64,000 bases of DNA, taken from assembly GCA_964551035.1 (NCBI GenBank), contig CAZKBK010000003.1, forward strand, positions 124,001-188,000. The letters run 5' to 3'. The notes beneath the pieces are model-generated. The model was not told the origin of the DNA. It did no database searches and saw nothing but the letters and a program-made list of their open reading frames with translations. Positions 1 through 9,544 of this stretch are shown piece after piece (position 1 is the stretch's first letter; every line of letters begins with the position of its first letter). The position numbers and the translations under genes are program-made. The DNA is from Chryseosolibacter sp964551035. Its GTDB lineage: Bacteria > Bacteroidota > Bacteroidia > Cytophagales > Cyclobacteriaceae.

Positions 1-1500
1 CCAGGCCCACCACGTGTTGAGGTTGTGCCTGTTCTCGAGAAATGCGTTCTGATTTTGCTGCCAGCCAAAACTGTAGGTGGGCAAATAGTATGTCGAGTTA
101 GAAAACCCAATATCAGTGGTGAACTCCGAGCGGAGTTCAAGGCCATCAATGATTTTCAATCCCGCCTTCAAGCCTCCCAGCAGTCTTCTGCGTGTCAGTT
201 CGTTGGTCGAGATATCGGCAATACCCACCGGGTTCGGCGGTGCGAACTGCTCTGCGCTATTGTCCGGATCACCTCCGCCGTAGCTACCATCAAGATTCTT
301 CACCGGGATCTGCGGCCCCAGTTGGATGGCGTTCACAATCAGATTGCTCCCATTGAGATTGTTCGCCGCCAGTATTTCGTCAGTTTGCGAATAGTTGAGG
401 TTGGCGCCGATCGAAAACCAATCGCGGGCTTTGTTGTCGAGATTGAGCCGGACAGAAGTTCTTTCAAAACCGGATCCCAATGCAACGCCGTCCTGCATCA
501 TTCGCTCACCCGACAAGTAGTACGTGGTTTTCTCACTTCCACCACTGAAACTGATCTGATGTTTTTGCAGGGCCGCAGGGCTGAACAACTCGCCCTGCCA
601 GTCGGTGCCCTCCCCGAGGATCGAAGGATCGAGAAAATCTTCCCGCACATTTCCACCAGCGATCGCCTTGTATTCATTCTCCATCTGCGCATACTGCCGA
701 AGGTTCATGACGTCCAGTCCTTTCGGCGCGGTCTGAACGCTGTACAACCCGCTGTAAGAAATCTTGACGACGCCGGACTTACCACGCTTTGTGGTGATCA
801 GCACCACGCCATTTGTTCCCCTGGATCCGTAAATCGCCGTGGCAGATGGTCCCTGTAGTATCTCCATGCTCTCCACATCGCCGGGGTTGAGTGACGACAG
901 GGGGTTGTTGCCGTCAGCGGAAGTCTCCCCCTGGATTTGGATACCATCGATCACGTACAAGGGTTCATTGCTTCCGTTGATGGAATTGATCCCGCGAATG
1001 CTTACCGAAAGTCCGCCACCCGGTGCGCCTGTGTTCTGTGTAACGAAGACACCGGCAGACCGTCCCTGGAGCGCCTGGTCGAGGGACGTATTGACCGTTC
1101 TGCGGATGTCTTCAGAAGAGATCGAGGTCTGCGCGGCGGTGATGTCTCCCCGGCGCATCTCTCCATAGCCAACAACGACCACTTCCTGAAGGGTTTCGAT
1201 ATCCTCGGTGAGCCTGATCGAAAGTTGCGTTTGCGATCCGACGGCCACTTCCTGCGTTTCATAGCCGATAAACGAAAACACCAGGATGTCGTCCGCATTG
1301 GCCTCAATGGAAAACCGACCATCAGCATCCGTGCTCGTACCAATAGTGGTGCCCTTCTTGATGACGTTAACACCGGGCATTCCGGTGTCCGTGGCATCCG
1401 TTACCTGTCCCGTCACAGTGGACTGGGCGTACGCCGTCACACTTGCGAAGAGCACCAGCAACGAAGCCAGCATGATAAATCTTCGGTAGATTTTTTTCAT
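1..1500 (-). CDS. SusC/RagA-type TonB-linked outer membrane transporter (3' end outside window)
   Basis: This is the N-terminal 500 codons of a SusC-like, TonB-dependent transporter that imports large oligosaccharides across the outer membrane with a SusD lipoprotein. The reading frame is open from the ATG at 1500 to the window edge. A signal peptide ends near residue 25 (TAYAQS). A carboxypeptidase-regulatory-like domain follows (about 27-105, with GVNVIKKGTTIGTSTDADG), then the typical link LQEVVVVGYG and a plug domain (about 110-235, with VSIRGINS, YVIDGI, SATAIYGSRGTNGVVLITTK), and then the start of the barrel. Full-length members are about 1000 residues, so half or more is missing here. 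It lies downstream of a hybrid two-component regulator on the same strand, the usual arrangement of a polysaccharide-utilisation locus. The substrate cannot be told from this part. Confidence 0.95.
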   Translation of the reverse strand, partial: MKKIYRRFIMLASLLVLFASVTAYAQSTVTGQVTDATDTGMPGVNVIKKGTTIGTSTDADGRFSIEANADDILVFSFIGYETQEVAVGSQTQLSIRLTEDIETLQEVVVVGYGEMRRGDITAAQTSISSEDIRRTVNTSLDQALQGRSAGVFVTQNTGAPGGGLSVSIRGINSINGSNEPLYVIDGIQIQGETSADGNNPLSSLNPGDVESMEILQGPSATAIYGSRGTNGVVLITTKRGKSGVVKISYSGLYSVQTAPKGLDVMNLRQYAQMENEYKAIAGGNVREDFLDPSILGEGTDWQGELFSPAALQKHQISFSGGSEKTTYYLSGERMMQDGVALGSGFERTSVRLNLDNKARDWFSIGANLNYSQTDEILAANNLNGSNLIVNAIQLGPQIPVKNLDGSYGGGDPDNSAEQFAPPNPVGIADISTNELTRRRLLGGLKAGLKIIDGLELRSEFTTDIGFSNSTYYLPTYSFGWQQNQNAFLENRHNLNTWWAW

Positions 1501-2246
1501 AGGGTGGATTAGGTTAGTAGTTTCTTCTTAATGAACATGTTGGTCTTCCAACGAACGGGATTCAGTATGAATTGAATCGCGTGTCGCGAAAGGAAGGGCC
1601 CTTCGAGCCCACCCATCCGCAAAACTTCAATTAACCAAGAATCCCAGGTCATCCGTACGTGCTTTAAGGTTCCATTCAGCACCGGGACCCTGAAATATTA
1701 TTCGCTGATTTCAACCGGGCCGCCAACAATATTCGGCGGTGCTAACGATGCGGAAATGTTTTTCCGGCAATCGGTTGCATAAATGTATCGCCGTATTCCT
1801 CCGGAAGAGGTATCAAATTGTTCAGGACTTGATCACCACCCGTTAATGGCACAGGATAAAATGTTTCCAAAACGGTATCGGTTTGTTAATACCGAAAAGT
1901 CGGGGATTTGCAGCGACGGCCTGTAAGCCATTGTCTTTCAACACCTTTAACCCCGGGGCATACACCCGGAATGCGGGCTATGCGGTTCCTGGAACAATCC
2001 AAAAGTTTTTAGGGCAGGGTGCTTTGATAATGGCGCGGACGCACCTAAAAGAGGTTGACGATGAATATGATTGAAGCTGTAATTACGATGTACAGGAAGA
2101 TTTCAAGGGCCAGGAAAATCCGGCGGCTTTTTTTTGAGTTCCGGTTCAGCATACGTCGCATAAATCAAAACTAATGCATGCGTGCGCGCAAACAGGTATT
2201 AAAATCGTAACAAAGTGGTATGGAATTGTTTAACGCAGCAGGCGCA
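1501..2246. other. 746-bp non-coding region between regulator and susC
   Basis: No convincing gene is seen on either strand; short ORFs here have no recognisable features. The region must hold the susC promoter, but I found no full TTGT-type -33/-7 pair close to the start. The best -7 match on the minus strand (TAGTTTTG, 2166-2173) has a TTTG only 15 bp upstream and is far from the gene. A binding site for the regulator would be expected here. Confidence 0.5.
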
Positions 2247-5200
2247 TCACGAAACCGACAATTTTTTTTCGGCGGCATACGCCGACGGCAACGTGTTAAA
2301 CTGCTCTTTAAAGTACTTCGTGAAATATTTGGGATTGTTGAACCCGACCTGGTAGGCCACTTCGGCCACCGTCAACTGGCTCTTTTCGAGCAGCTGAGCG
2401 GCGCGTTGCAGGCGAATGGTCCGGATAAACTCAATAGGCGTCTTGCCCGTGAGGGCAAGCAATTTCTTGTACAGGTGAACACGACTCATACCCATTTCCC
2501 GACTCAACTCCTCGACGGAAAATTCCGCGTCGGCCATATGATCCTCTACCGTTTTAACCGCCCGCTGAATAAGCTTTTCATCGACGGAAGTCACTTCGAT
2601 GTCGCTGGCCCTGACTTCGAGATGTTTTTGTAACAGCTTCTGCATGTGCTCACGCTGTTCGAGCACGTTCTTAATCCTGGCCTGCAGGATATCAAAATTG
2701 AATGGTTTGGTGATGTAGTCGTTGGCGCCGCTTTCAAAACCTTCGATCTTTTGTTCTTCAGCGGTGCGCGCGGTCAACAGAATAATGGGAATATGCGATG
2801 TGCGGTGGTCGGCGCGGATTCGCTTACACAGTTCAATACCGTTCATTTCCGGCATCATCACATCGGTCACCACGAGGTCGGGCAGCGACGCAAGGGCTTT
2901 TTGAAGTCCTTGTTTTCCGGTTCCCGCCTCGATAATGCCATACAGGCCTTGGAGGTTGTGGCGCAGGTAGGCCCGGAAATCTTCGTTATCCTCGACCAAC
3001 AACAACACGGGTTTCCTGGTGATGTCCAGGGTTTCCGACACGGACACTTCCGTCGCCGCCTCATCCGAAGGCGCCACGTCGCGGACGATCTCGTGATGCC
3101 TGATTCCGGTTGCGGGCAGGGCAACAATGAAAGAGCTTCCCTTTCCCGGCTCACTTTCCACGCGGATGGACCCGCCATGCAACCGGACAAATTCGCGCGT
3201 AATCGAGAGGCCAATGCCACTGCCCTGATTCACCATCGTGCTCGGCAGGTCGTCCTGGAAGAAACGTTCAAAAATGCGCTCATGCTTTTCAGCCGCAATC
3301 CCGATACCCGTGTCGCGCACCCGTATTTCAAGGCCAAGACGGTCATTCAGTTCTTTGAGGTTGAGTTCAACGTCCACGCTCCCATGTTCGGGGGTGAACT
3401 TGAAGGCATTCGACAACAGATTGAACATGATTTTCTCCACCTTGTCGGGATCGAAGAATGTTTCGAGGAAGGGAACCGCAGACGTGAATGAGAATTTGAT
3501 GTTCTTTCGTTCGGAAACATCGGAAAACGAGTGCACCAGGTCGCGAAGAAAGCGGACGATGTCGCCCTCCGCCGTATTGAGCTTCAGTTCCTGCACCTCC
3601 ATCTTGCGGAAATCAAGCAACTGGTTTACCAGGTTGAGCAGTCGTTTCGCATTTCTATGGATCAGGCCAAACTGTTCCTTCTGTTCCCCTTCGGGCGTTT
3701 CCTTGAGCATTTTCTCCAAAGGGGTAAGGATCAGTGACAGCGGCGTTCGGAACTCGTGGCTGACGTTCGTGAAGAAACGGATCTTCATCATATCGAGTTC
3801 ATGCATGCGCAAAGATTCCCGGCGTTCGAGCTGGATGCGGTGATTCATCCGTTCTTTGGTGAGAATGATCCAGCGCGCCAGCAGCAACGCCCCCACGATA
3901 AACAGGGCGTACATAAGGTACGCAAAATTCGACTTCCAAAAGGGCGGAAGCACGGTGATGCCCACCGACGTCGGCACTTCGTTCCAAACACCGTCGTTAT
4001 TGGAGGCCCTCACCTTGAAGGTGTACGCGCCGGGATCGAGATTCGTGAAAGTCACCTTGCGCTGTGCGGCATTCGTGGTCAACCACTCTTCGTTGAAGCC
4101 TTCCAGCATGTACTGATACTCGTTCTTTTCCGGATGAAAAAAATTGACCGCCGCAAATTCAATCGAGAAGACGTTGCTTGACGGTGGGAGCGTAATGTGA
4201 TCGATCGCCGAGATCGACGCCCCAAGGATCACGTTACCATCAATTTCCTCTCCGATTCCGATGGTGCGATTGAAGATTTGAAAGTCGGTCAAAAGCACGT
4301 TGGGCTTAATCGTATTCACGCCTATATCGTCGGGATGGAAAATATTGAAACCGTGCGCACCGCCAAAAACAAGCTCCCCGGTCGAACATTTCAGGACTGC
4401 ATTCTCGTTGAAAGCCTTTCCCTGAAGGCCGTCGGATTCATCATAGTTCTTAAAATGGGCGAGCATTTCGCCGTCCGCTTCCACCGAGAGCATGAGGCGC
4501 GACAAGCCGTTTGGTGTACTCATCCAGATATTGCCGGCGTCGTCTTCGACCAACGTGAGGATCATGTTATGGGGAAGGCCGTCCCGCTCCCTGAATACCC
4601 GAAAGGTCTTGCTGGTCCGGTCAAAAAGATTCAACCCATTGTGCGTGCCGATCCAGACCCTGCCATGGCTGTCTTCAAGCAGGCTCAGCACATTGTTGTG
4701 ACTCAGCGTAGCCGGGTCGTTGGTGTTACTCAGATAATGGACGAAGCGTCCTGTTTCTTTTTCAAGGACCTCCAGGCCGTAACCCGTTCCCACCCAAATG
4801 TTGCCCTCGTTGTCTTCCATTATGGCCGGTACGTAGTCCGTGTGGATCGAATTGAATCCACCGCTTCGGTAGTGCACAAACTCGTTGCGGGCACGGTCAA
4901 AAACATCGACGCCGCCCCTGAGCGTGCCAATCCAGAGATTGTGGTTCGAATCTTCAAGGATCTCCCAGACATTGTCATCGCCAAGGCTTTTGGGGTCCTG
5001 AGGATCGTGCCGGTAGCGATGAAATTTCTTTCCATCAAACCGGTTGAGTCCTCCATAATAGGTTCCTATCCACAGGTCCCCTTCCTGGTCGACGTGAAGG
5101 CTCACGATGACGTCGTTCGAGAGCGACGCCGGATTTGACGGATCATGCCGGTAACGTGTAAACACGTTGCGCTTGCGGTCGAAGTGGATAAGACCTCCCC

Positions 5201-6371
5201 CATTCGTGCCGATCCAGAGGTTGCCTTTTTCAGCTTCCGCAAAGGCGTTAATGTCGTTGAAAGGCAGACTCTCTTTCTTGGAGCGGTGATTCCTGTAAAG
5301 TTGAAACCGGAAGATGTTCTCATGGTAGTAGGAAATTCCGTTCTTGAAGGTGCCCACCCAAATGATGCCGTCGTCGTCCTTGTAGGCGCAATTGATGCTG
5401 TTCTGGCAGAGGCTCTTCGGGTCTTCCTCATCGTGAAGGAGATATTTTACACTGAAGCCATTGTCTTTATCGATAAGGTTGATACCGCCGTGGTCTGTCG
5501 TCACCCAGATCATTCCGCTATTGTCCTGCACGATCTCCCTGACGATGTTGGAATTCAACCGGGTTGGAGACGACTGGTTGGTGATCCACTTCAATTCGCG
5601 GGTAACATGATCAAAGAAGAAGCATCCGTTGTTGCTGTTGTTGAACATCCAGAGATCGCCGTCGGCGTCCACCATGATCCTGTATTCGAACGACTGCGCG
5701 CGAAACGTATCCCTCAGGGCTGTGTTCCGATAGGTTACCTTAAGGGTCTTGCCATCGAGCCGTTCAAAAACACCATTGTTGTGAATGATCCAATGGTTGC
5801 CCTCCGGGTCGTCTTCGATCTCCGACATGGACGAGGAGGCAATACTGCCCCCGTCATCGGGATCGCTTTGCAACTGCACGGTGGTCTGGGAGGCGGGGTC
5901 ATACCGGAACAGACCCTGGTTGTAATGAATAAACCAGAAGCGACCTTCGCGGTCTTTGTTGATGTACTTGATCAGTCCTTCGGCGACTCCGAGGTCCAGT
6001 AAGAGCGCGTCGGTGTTTCGTTGAAAACTTTCCGTGCGGGGGTCATACACGTTGTTGCCGGCATTGGTGTACAGCCACAATTTTCCACCAGGGCCTTCAT
6101 AGAGTCGTGAGACATCGTTGACCACAACAGAGGTGGTGTCGCCAGGCATATTCTGAAAAACCTTGAAGGTATAGCCGTCGTAGCGGTTGAGCCCGGCAGC
6201 GGTGGCAAACCACATAAAACCATCCCTATCCCTGAGAAAGTCGTTAATGGTGTTGTGTGAAAGTCCGTCATTCACGTCGAGACGCGCAAACTGATACTTC
6301 TTTTCCTGGGCCAGCGTCGACACAGACAGCATGCCACACCACCACAAAACCACAAAGGGCTTCCACTTCAT
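2247..6371 (-). CDS. Hybrid two-component system regulator (HTCS) of the polysaccharide locus
   Basis: A 1374-residue one-protein two-component system that senses a glycan breakdown product in the periplasm and controls transcription directly. It has a signal peptide to about residue 21, then around a dozen Reg_prop propeller repeats (about 30-690, recurring G-x-[IL]-W-[IV]-G-T motifs), a Y_Y_Y domain (about 735-808), one membrane helix (about 813-835), and a HisKA domain with phosphoacceptor H872 in NVSHEFRTP. An HATPase follows (N-box around 984-988, DTGIGI 1020-1025, GSGIGLS 1050-1056), then a receiver with phospho-Asp D1170, and an AraC-type HTH at the C-terminus (about 1265-1365). The order and length are those of Bacteroidota HTCS proteins. 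It lies between the GH31 gene and susC on the same strand, so regulation of these genes is the natural inference. Confidence 0.96.
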   Translation of the reverse strand: MKWKPFVVLWWCGMLSVSTLAQEKKYQFARLDVNDGLSHNTINDFLRDRDGFMWFATAAGLNRYDGYTFKVFQNMPGDTTSVVVNDVSRLYEGPGGKLWLYTNAGNNVYDPRTESFQRNTDALLLDLGVAEGLIKYINKDREGRFWFIHYNQGLFRYDPASQTTVQLQSDPDDGGSIASSSMSEIEDDPEGNHWIIHNNGVFERLDGKTLKVTYRNTALRDTFRAQSFEYRIMVDADGDLWMFNNSNNGCFFFDHVTRELKWITNQSSPTRLNSNIVREIVQDNSGMIWVTTDHGGINLIDKDNGFSVKYLLHDEEDPKSLCQNSINCAYKDDDGIIWVGTFKNGISYYHENIFRFQLYRNHRSKKESLPFNDINAFAEAEKGNLWIGTNGGGLIHFDRKRNVFTRYRHDPSNPASLSNDVIVSLHVDQEGDLWIGTYYGGLNRFDGKKFHRYRHDPQDPKSLGDDNVWEILEDSNHNLWIGTLRGGVDVFDRARNEFVHYRSGGFNSIHTDYVPAIMEDNEGNIWVGTGYGLEVLEKETGRFVHYLSNTNDPATLSHNNVLSLLEDSHGRVWIGTHNGLNLFDRTSKTFRVFRERDGLPHNMILTLVEDDAGNIWMSTPNGLSRLMLSVEADGEMLAHFKNYDESDGLQGKAFNENAVLKCSTGELVFGGAHGFNIFHPDDIGVNTIKPNVLLTDFQIFNRTIGIGEEIDGNVILGASISAIDHITLPPSSNVFSIEFAAVNFFHPEKNEYQYMLEGFNEEWLTTNAAQRKVTFTNLDPGAYTFKVRASNNDGVWNEVPTSVGITVLPPFWKSNFAYLMYALFIVGALLLARWIILTKERMNHRIQLERRESLRMHELDMMKIRFFTNVSHEFRTPLSLILTPLEKMLKETPEGEQKEQFGLIHRNAKRLLNLVNQLLDFRKMEVQELKLNTAEGDIVRFLRDLVHSFSDVSERKNIKFSFTSAVPFLETFFDPDKVEKIMFNLLSNAFKFTPEHGSVDVELNLKELNDRLGLEIRVRDTGIGIAAEKHERIFERFFQDDLPSTMVNQGSGIGLSITREFVRLHGGSIRVESEPGKGSSFIVALPATGIRHHEIVRDVAPSDEAATEVSVSETLDITRKPVLLLVEDNEDFRAYLRHNLQGLYGIIEAGTGKQGLQKALASLPDLVVTDVMMPEMNGIELCKRIRADHRTSHIPIILLTARTAEEQKIEGFESGANDYITKPFNFDILQARIKNVLEQREHMQKLLQKHLEVRASDIEVTSVDEKLIQRAVKTVEDHMADAEFSVEELSREMGMSRVHLYKKLLALTGKTPIEFIRTIRLQRAAQLLEKSQLTVAEVAYQVGFNNPKYFTKYFKEQFNTLPSAYAAEKKLSVS

Positions 6372-6386
6372 GCTATAAACTTCGCT

Positions 6387-6417
6387 CTAAAGTACGATGT
6401 TCGCAAGTCGTCCGAAA
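6387..6417 (-). promoter_or_regulatory. Possible promoter of the HTCS gene
   Basis: Read on the minus strand, TTTC (6414-6417), 19 bp, then TACTTTAG (6387-6394). Each element has one mismatch to the Bacteroidota consensus TTTG-N19-TAnnTTTG, but the spacing is exact. It would give a leader of only about 10 nt before the start codon. Confidence 0.35.
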
Positions 6418-6516
6418 AGGTGGGGTCCGGGATGAGCGAAAGGGAGTTCACATTAGGGCGCGTAAAATAACCGTCGCCAACCGTACGGCGGTAGGACTAA
6501 TGGAGTGAGACCCGGT

Positions 6517-6550
6517 AAAAAAAAGACAGGCGGGACGCCGCCCGCCTGTC
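6517..6550 (-). terminator. Rho-independent terminator
   Basis: A perfect 10-bp stem (arms 6525-6534 and 6541-6550, loop of 6) is followed on the minus strand by eight T residues (A-run 6517-6524). It lies 166 bp past the GH31 stop codon but only 20 bp past the stop of a decayed reading frame at 6571, so it probably first served that lost gene. Confidence 0.88.
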
Positions 6551-6570
6551 TCAAGAAACGTGTCAAAAGA

Positions 6571-6715
6571 CTATCGCACAAAATGGAACACCATGTATTC
6601 TGACTTCACCGGATCCCGATTTCCGAACCAAAGGCCAGTCGCCGTCTCAAAACGGATCGCTGGTTAGACGCTGTTCGTAGAATCCAGACGGGTTTAGTTG
6701 TGATTGAAATGCTTC
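6571..6715 (-). pseudogene. Decayed 3' end of a lost gene
   Basis: Downstream of the GH31 stop codon the minus strand still reads like protein. From 6663 down to a TAG at 6571-6573 one frame encodes about 30 residues including ETATGLWFGNRD and SEYMVFHFVR, composed like the last strands of a beta-sandwich. Just upstream, another frame encodes NPSGFYEQRLTSDPF before a TGA, which would join the first frame by a shift at the TTTTGA sequence. Neither stretch has a start codon of its own. The TAG is followed 20 bp later by a strong terminator, as for a real gene end. I infer a deletion scar of a former locus member. The family is not recognised. Confidence 0.4.
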
Positions 6716-9544
6716 TTAATTGTCCATAGAAACCGTTACTTCCTCGCCCGTGTATTGCACTGCCGCATCCGCGCCGACGGTGCTATCGAACCCGACGGGC
6801 TGTTCCTTGGTCACCCACACAATCCGAAACGTCCGGTGATCCAGCATACCTTCAAAGTCACCTTCGCGTTCCCCAATGGTTAGGGCTTTTGACGTGTCGT
6901 CATAGCTGAGCCGGATCGATGCATATGCGCCTTCCTCATAGTCATAGTTTGTCCCCCCATCCTCATAAATGGAAAACTGTCCATCACGACCGGTGTAGAC
7001 ATACAGCGTGATAGGGTCCGCAGGCTTGTCGCCGACAAACTGGACCGGAGGTCCGAACGGTACGATGGAACCCTCCCTTACGAAAAGGGGCATTTGCGAA
7101 AGGGGCGCGTTTACCGTGATCGCCCTGCCACCCTCGTAGAACTCACCGGTGTGGAAATCGTACCACCCAACGGATCCCGGTAAATAGACTTCCCTGCTCC
7201 GCGCCTTGTATTCGTAAACGGGGTTTACCAGGAACGCCGGCCCTAACATGTATTGATCGGCAATCTCCAATACTTCAGGGTCACCGGGGAAGTCCATCAC
7301 TAAACCGCGCATGATCGTATAGTCATTGAGCCATGTATGACCGGCAAGAGAATACAGGTAAGGCATCATGCGGTATCGAAGGTTATCATAGTAAACCATC
7401 GTTTCGTAGGCCTCGTGGCCTGCAGGTGCGATGTTGAATATTTCGCGGAAAGGGTATTGGCCATGCGCGCGAAACAACGGACAGAAGGCGCCGAATTGAA
7501 ACCAGCGGGTGTTGAGTTCCCTCCACTCGTCAAGCGTTTCGCCCGTGGCGTTGTAGTAACGTGGTTCGACCGAAAAGCCGCCGATGTCCATCGTCCAGTA
7601 CGGGATGCCTGAAAGGGAGAAATTAACGCCGGTGGAGATCTGATCCAGAAAGTCACTCCACCGCGAAACGATGTCGCCACTCCAGGTGGCCGCTGCATAC
7701 CGCTGCTGTCCGCCATAAGCCGAGCGCGTAAGGATGAAAACGCGCTTGTCGGGACTCGACTTGCGCTGGCCCTCATACACGCTCCTGGAGTTCATCAGCG
7801 AGTACGCGTTGAAATATTTTGCACCGGGTCCCATGGCCGTGGGGCTCATGTTTTTCTTGCGCTCGTCAAGCGAAAGATTGGAATGCATGTCCGGCTCTGT
7901 TGCGTCCAGCCACCAGGCGTCGAATCCGAGCGAATTAAGTTTCCGGTCGATCTGATCCCAAAACAGCTTGCCTGCCGCCGGGTTGAATGGGTCATAGAAT
8001 GTTGACTCATATCCGACACCCACCCAATCCTTCCTTGCCTTTTCAATGTTGCGCGTAAACAGGAATCCCTTCTTATTCATTTCGTCGAAATGTTTCGTGC
8101 CCTTGTTGAATTTGGGCCATACCGAAATCATGATGTGGGTATTCAGTTGGTCGTGGAGTTTGTCAACCATCCCCTCGGGATCGGGAAAGCGCGTCGGATC
8201 AAACTCATGCGATCCCCATTTCGGATCTTCCCAATACTGCCAGTCCAGCACAATGTTGTCGAGCGGAATTTTTCGCTTCCGATATTCCTCGACCACCCCA
8301 ATAAGCTCTTCCTGGCTTCTATAGCGTTCACGACTTTGCCAAAAACCCATCGCCCATTTGGGGACGATCGGCGCCTTGCCCGTCAGCGTTCGATAACCGC
8401 TGATCACGTCGTCAGCGCTCTCCCCCGCGATGAAATAGTATATGATCTCGTCTCCGATTTCCGAGGAGAGTCTTAATTTCGATTGCTCCCGCCCGGGAAG
8501 CGGATCAAGATGCTTCAGCCCCATGTACCCACCCTGGCAAATCCACTCGATCTTGATGGCATGTTTCTCGCCAGGTTGGATGGGCACCTTGAATTTATTG
8601 GTCCAGGGGTTCCAATTCTGACGCCACTTGTCCAGGATCAACTCCCCATCGATCCAAACCTTGAAGTAACCGGACGAATAGAGTAAGAACTTGTGAAGAC
8701 CGGGTTTGTCCGAACTGAAAGAACCTTCCCACACAACCTTACCGTTATTGGCCACATCCTTGGGAAAATTGTCGACCTGCGGCGTCTCAAGAAATTCATA
8801 GTCGATATTGTTTTCCACGGCAGACTTCACAACCTCGTCACCAACGTAGTAGTCGGCGGTAAGGCCACCCTCCTTGCCCGTGCGATCAAAGAGCGTAAGC
8901 GAAGAAAGCGGCTCATAAGGCCTGGCGTCGCCAAAATGAGAAATAGAATAGTTGTCCCAAAGCAGCCCGTAATTCCTGTTGGAATAGAGGAAGGGCACGA
9001 CGTCGACGATATTGTGCTGCACCAGTTCGACATCCTCGCCCTTGTAGTTCATCTGTCCGTTCTGATGGCCGCCAAGGCCATAAAAGGCTTCGTCGTCTGG
9101 CGACTCGAACACCTGGGAGATCTTGTAGGAATGATGTCCCTCAACTTGGGTCGGAGTCATACTTTTTCCGCCCATCTCCCCTTCCCTGAGCAGCACATTC
9201 CCTTCGTGGTCTCTAAAGACAACCGCGCCGGTTTTCCGCGCAACTTCAGCGCGTACGCGGCTGGTAGCCACAACCACTGTGTCTCCCTGTTGATGGACTT
9301 CGAAATGGTCAAACGACGGCTGGGGTATGGCCATCAGGCTTGTCGCCGTGCTGAACGTATCGGTGGCGCTGGCGGTCACCTTGATCGTCCTTTCATTGAT
9401 GACTTCAAGTTTGATATGCCGGACACCGCCTTCCGTTCGATCTGGGGAAACGATAATGCCGTTCGAAAGACGTGTAATTTCCGCCGGCCCACCGCAGCCC
9501 AGCAGGGTGAAAAAAAATAAGATCGCTGTTCCTGTTCTTCGCAT
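6716..9544 (-). CDS. GH31 alpha-glycosidase lipoprotein with PA14 insert (alpha-xylosidase-like)
   Basis: A 942-residue glycoside hydrolase of family 31, which releases alpha-linked terminal sugars with retention of configuration. The lipobox LLGC places the lipid-bearing Cys at 17, so it is likely anchored to a membrane facing the periplasm or the outside. An N-terminal beta-sandwich is interrupted by a PA14 domain (about 227-348, GLTADYY to GLKHLDP). The TIM barrel follows: nucleophile D547 in WWLDATEPD and acid/base D624 in TWSGD. A C-terminal beta domain completes it. GH31 enzymes with an inserted PA14 include xyloglucan alpha-xylosidases such as Cellvibrio japonicus Xyl31A, so xyloglucan or a related glucan is a reasonable guess, but alpha-glucosidase activity cannot be excluded. 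It shares strand and locus with the HTCS and SusC genes. Confidence 0.93.
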   Translation of the reverse strand: MRRTGTAILFFFTLLGCGGPAEITRLSNGIIVSPDRTEGGVRHIKLEVINERTIKVTASATDTFSTATSLMAIPQPSFDHFEVHQQGDTVVVATSRVRAEVARKTGAVVFRDHEGNVLLREGEMGGKSMTPTQVEGHHSYKISQVFESPDDEAFYGLGGHQNGQMNYKGEDVELVQHNIVDVVPFLYSNRNYGLLWDNYSISHFGDARPYEPLSSLTLFDRTGKEGGLTADYYVGDEVVKSAVENNIDYEFLETPQVDNFPKDVANNGKVVWEGSFSSDKPGLHKFLLYSSGYFKVWIDGELILDKWRQNWNPWTNKFKVPIQPGEKHAIKIEWICQGGYMGLKHLDPLPGREQSKLRLSSEIGDEIIYYFIAGESADDVISGYRTLTGKAPIVPKWAMGFWQSRERYRSQEELIGVVEEYRKRKIPLDNIVLDWQYWEDPKWGSHEFDPTRFPDPEGMVDKLHDQLNTHIMISVWPKFNKGTKHFDEMNKKGFLFTRNIEKARKDWVGVGYESTFYDPFNPAAGKLFWDQIDRKLNSLGFDAWWLDATEPDMHSNLSLDERKKNMSPTAMGPGAKYFNAYSLMNSRSVYEGQRKSSPDKRVFILTRSAYGGQQRYAAATWSGDIVSRWSDFLDQISTGVNFSLSGIPYWTMDIGGFSVEPRYYNATGETLDEWRELNTRWFQFGAFCPLFRAHGQYPFREIFNIAPAGHEAYETMVYYDNLRYRMMPYLYSLAGHTWLNDYTIMRGLVMDFPGDPEVLEIADQYMLGPAFLVNPVYEYKARSREVYLPGSVGWYDFHTGEFYEGGRAITVNAPLSQMPLFVREGSIVPFGPPVQFVGDKPADPITLYVYTGRDGQFSIYEDGGTNYDYEEGAYASIRLSYDDTSKALTIGEREGDFEGMLDHRTFRIVWVTKEQPVGFDSTVGADAAVQYTGEEVTVSMDN

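Noticed and set aside
1883..2074. 63-codon ORF between susC and the HTCS gene
   Set aside because: No signal peptide, domain or promoter is recognisable, and its composition looks non-coding.
2166..2192. Minus-strand promoter TTTG / TAGTTTTG upstream of susC
   Set aside because: The spacing is 15 bp instead of 19-20 and the distance to susC is over 650 bp.
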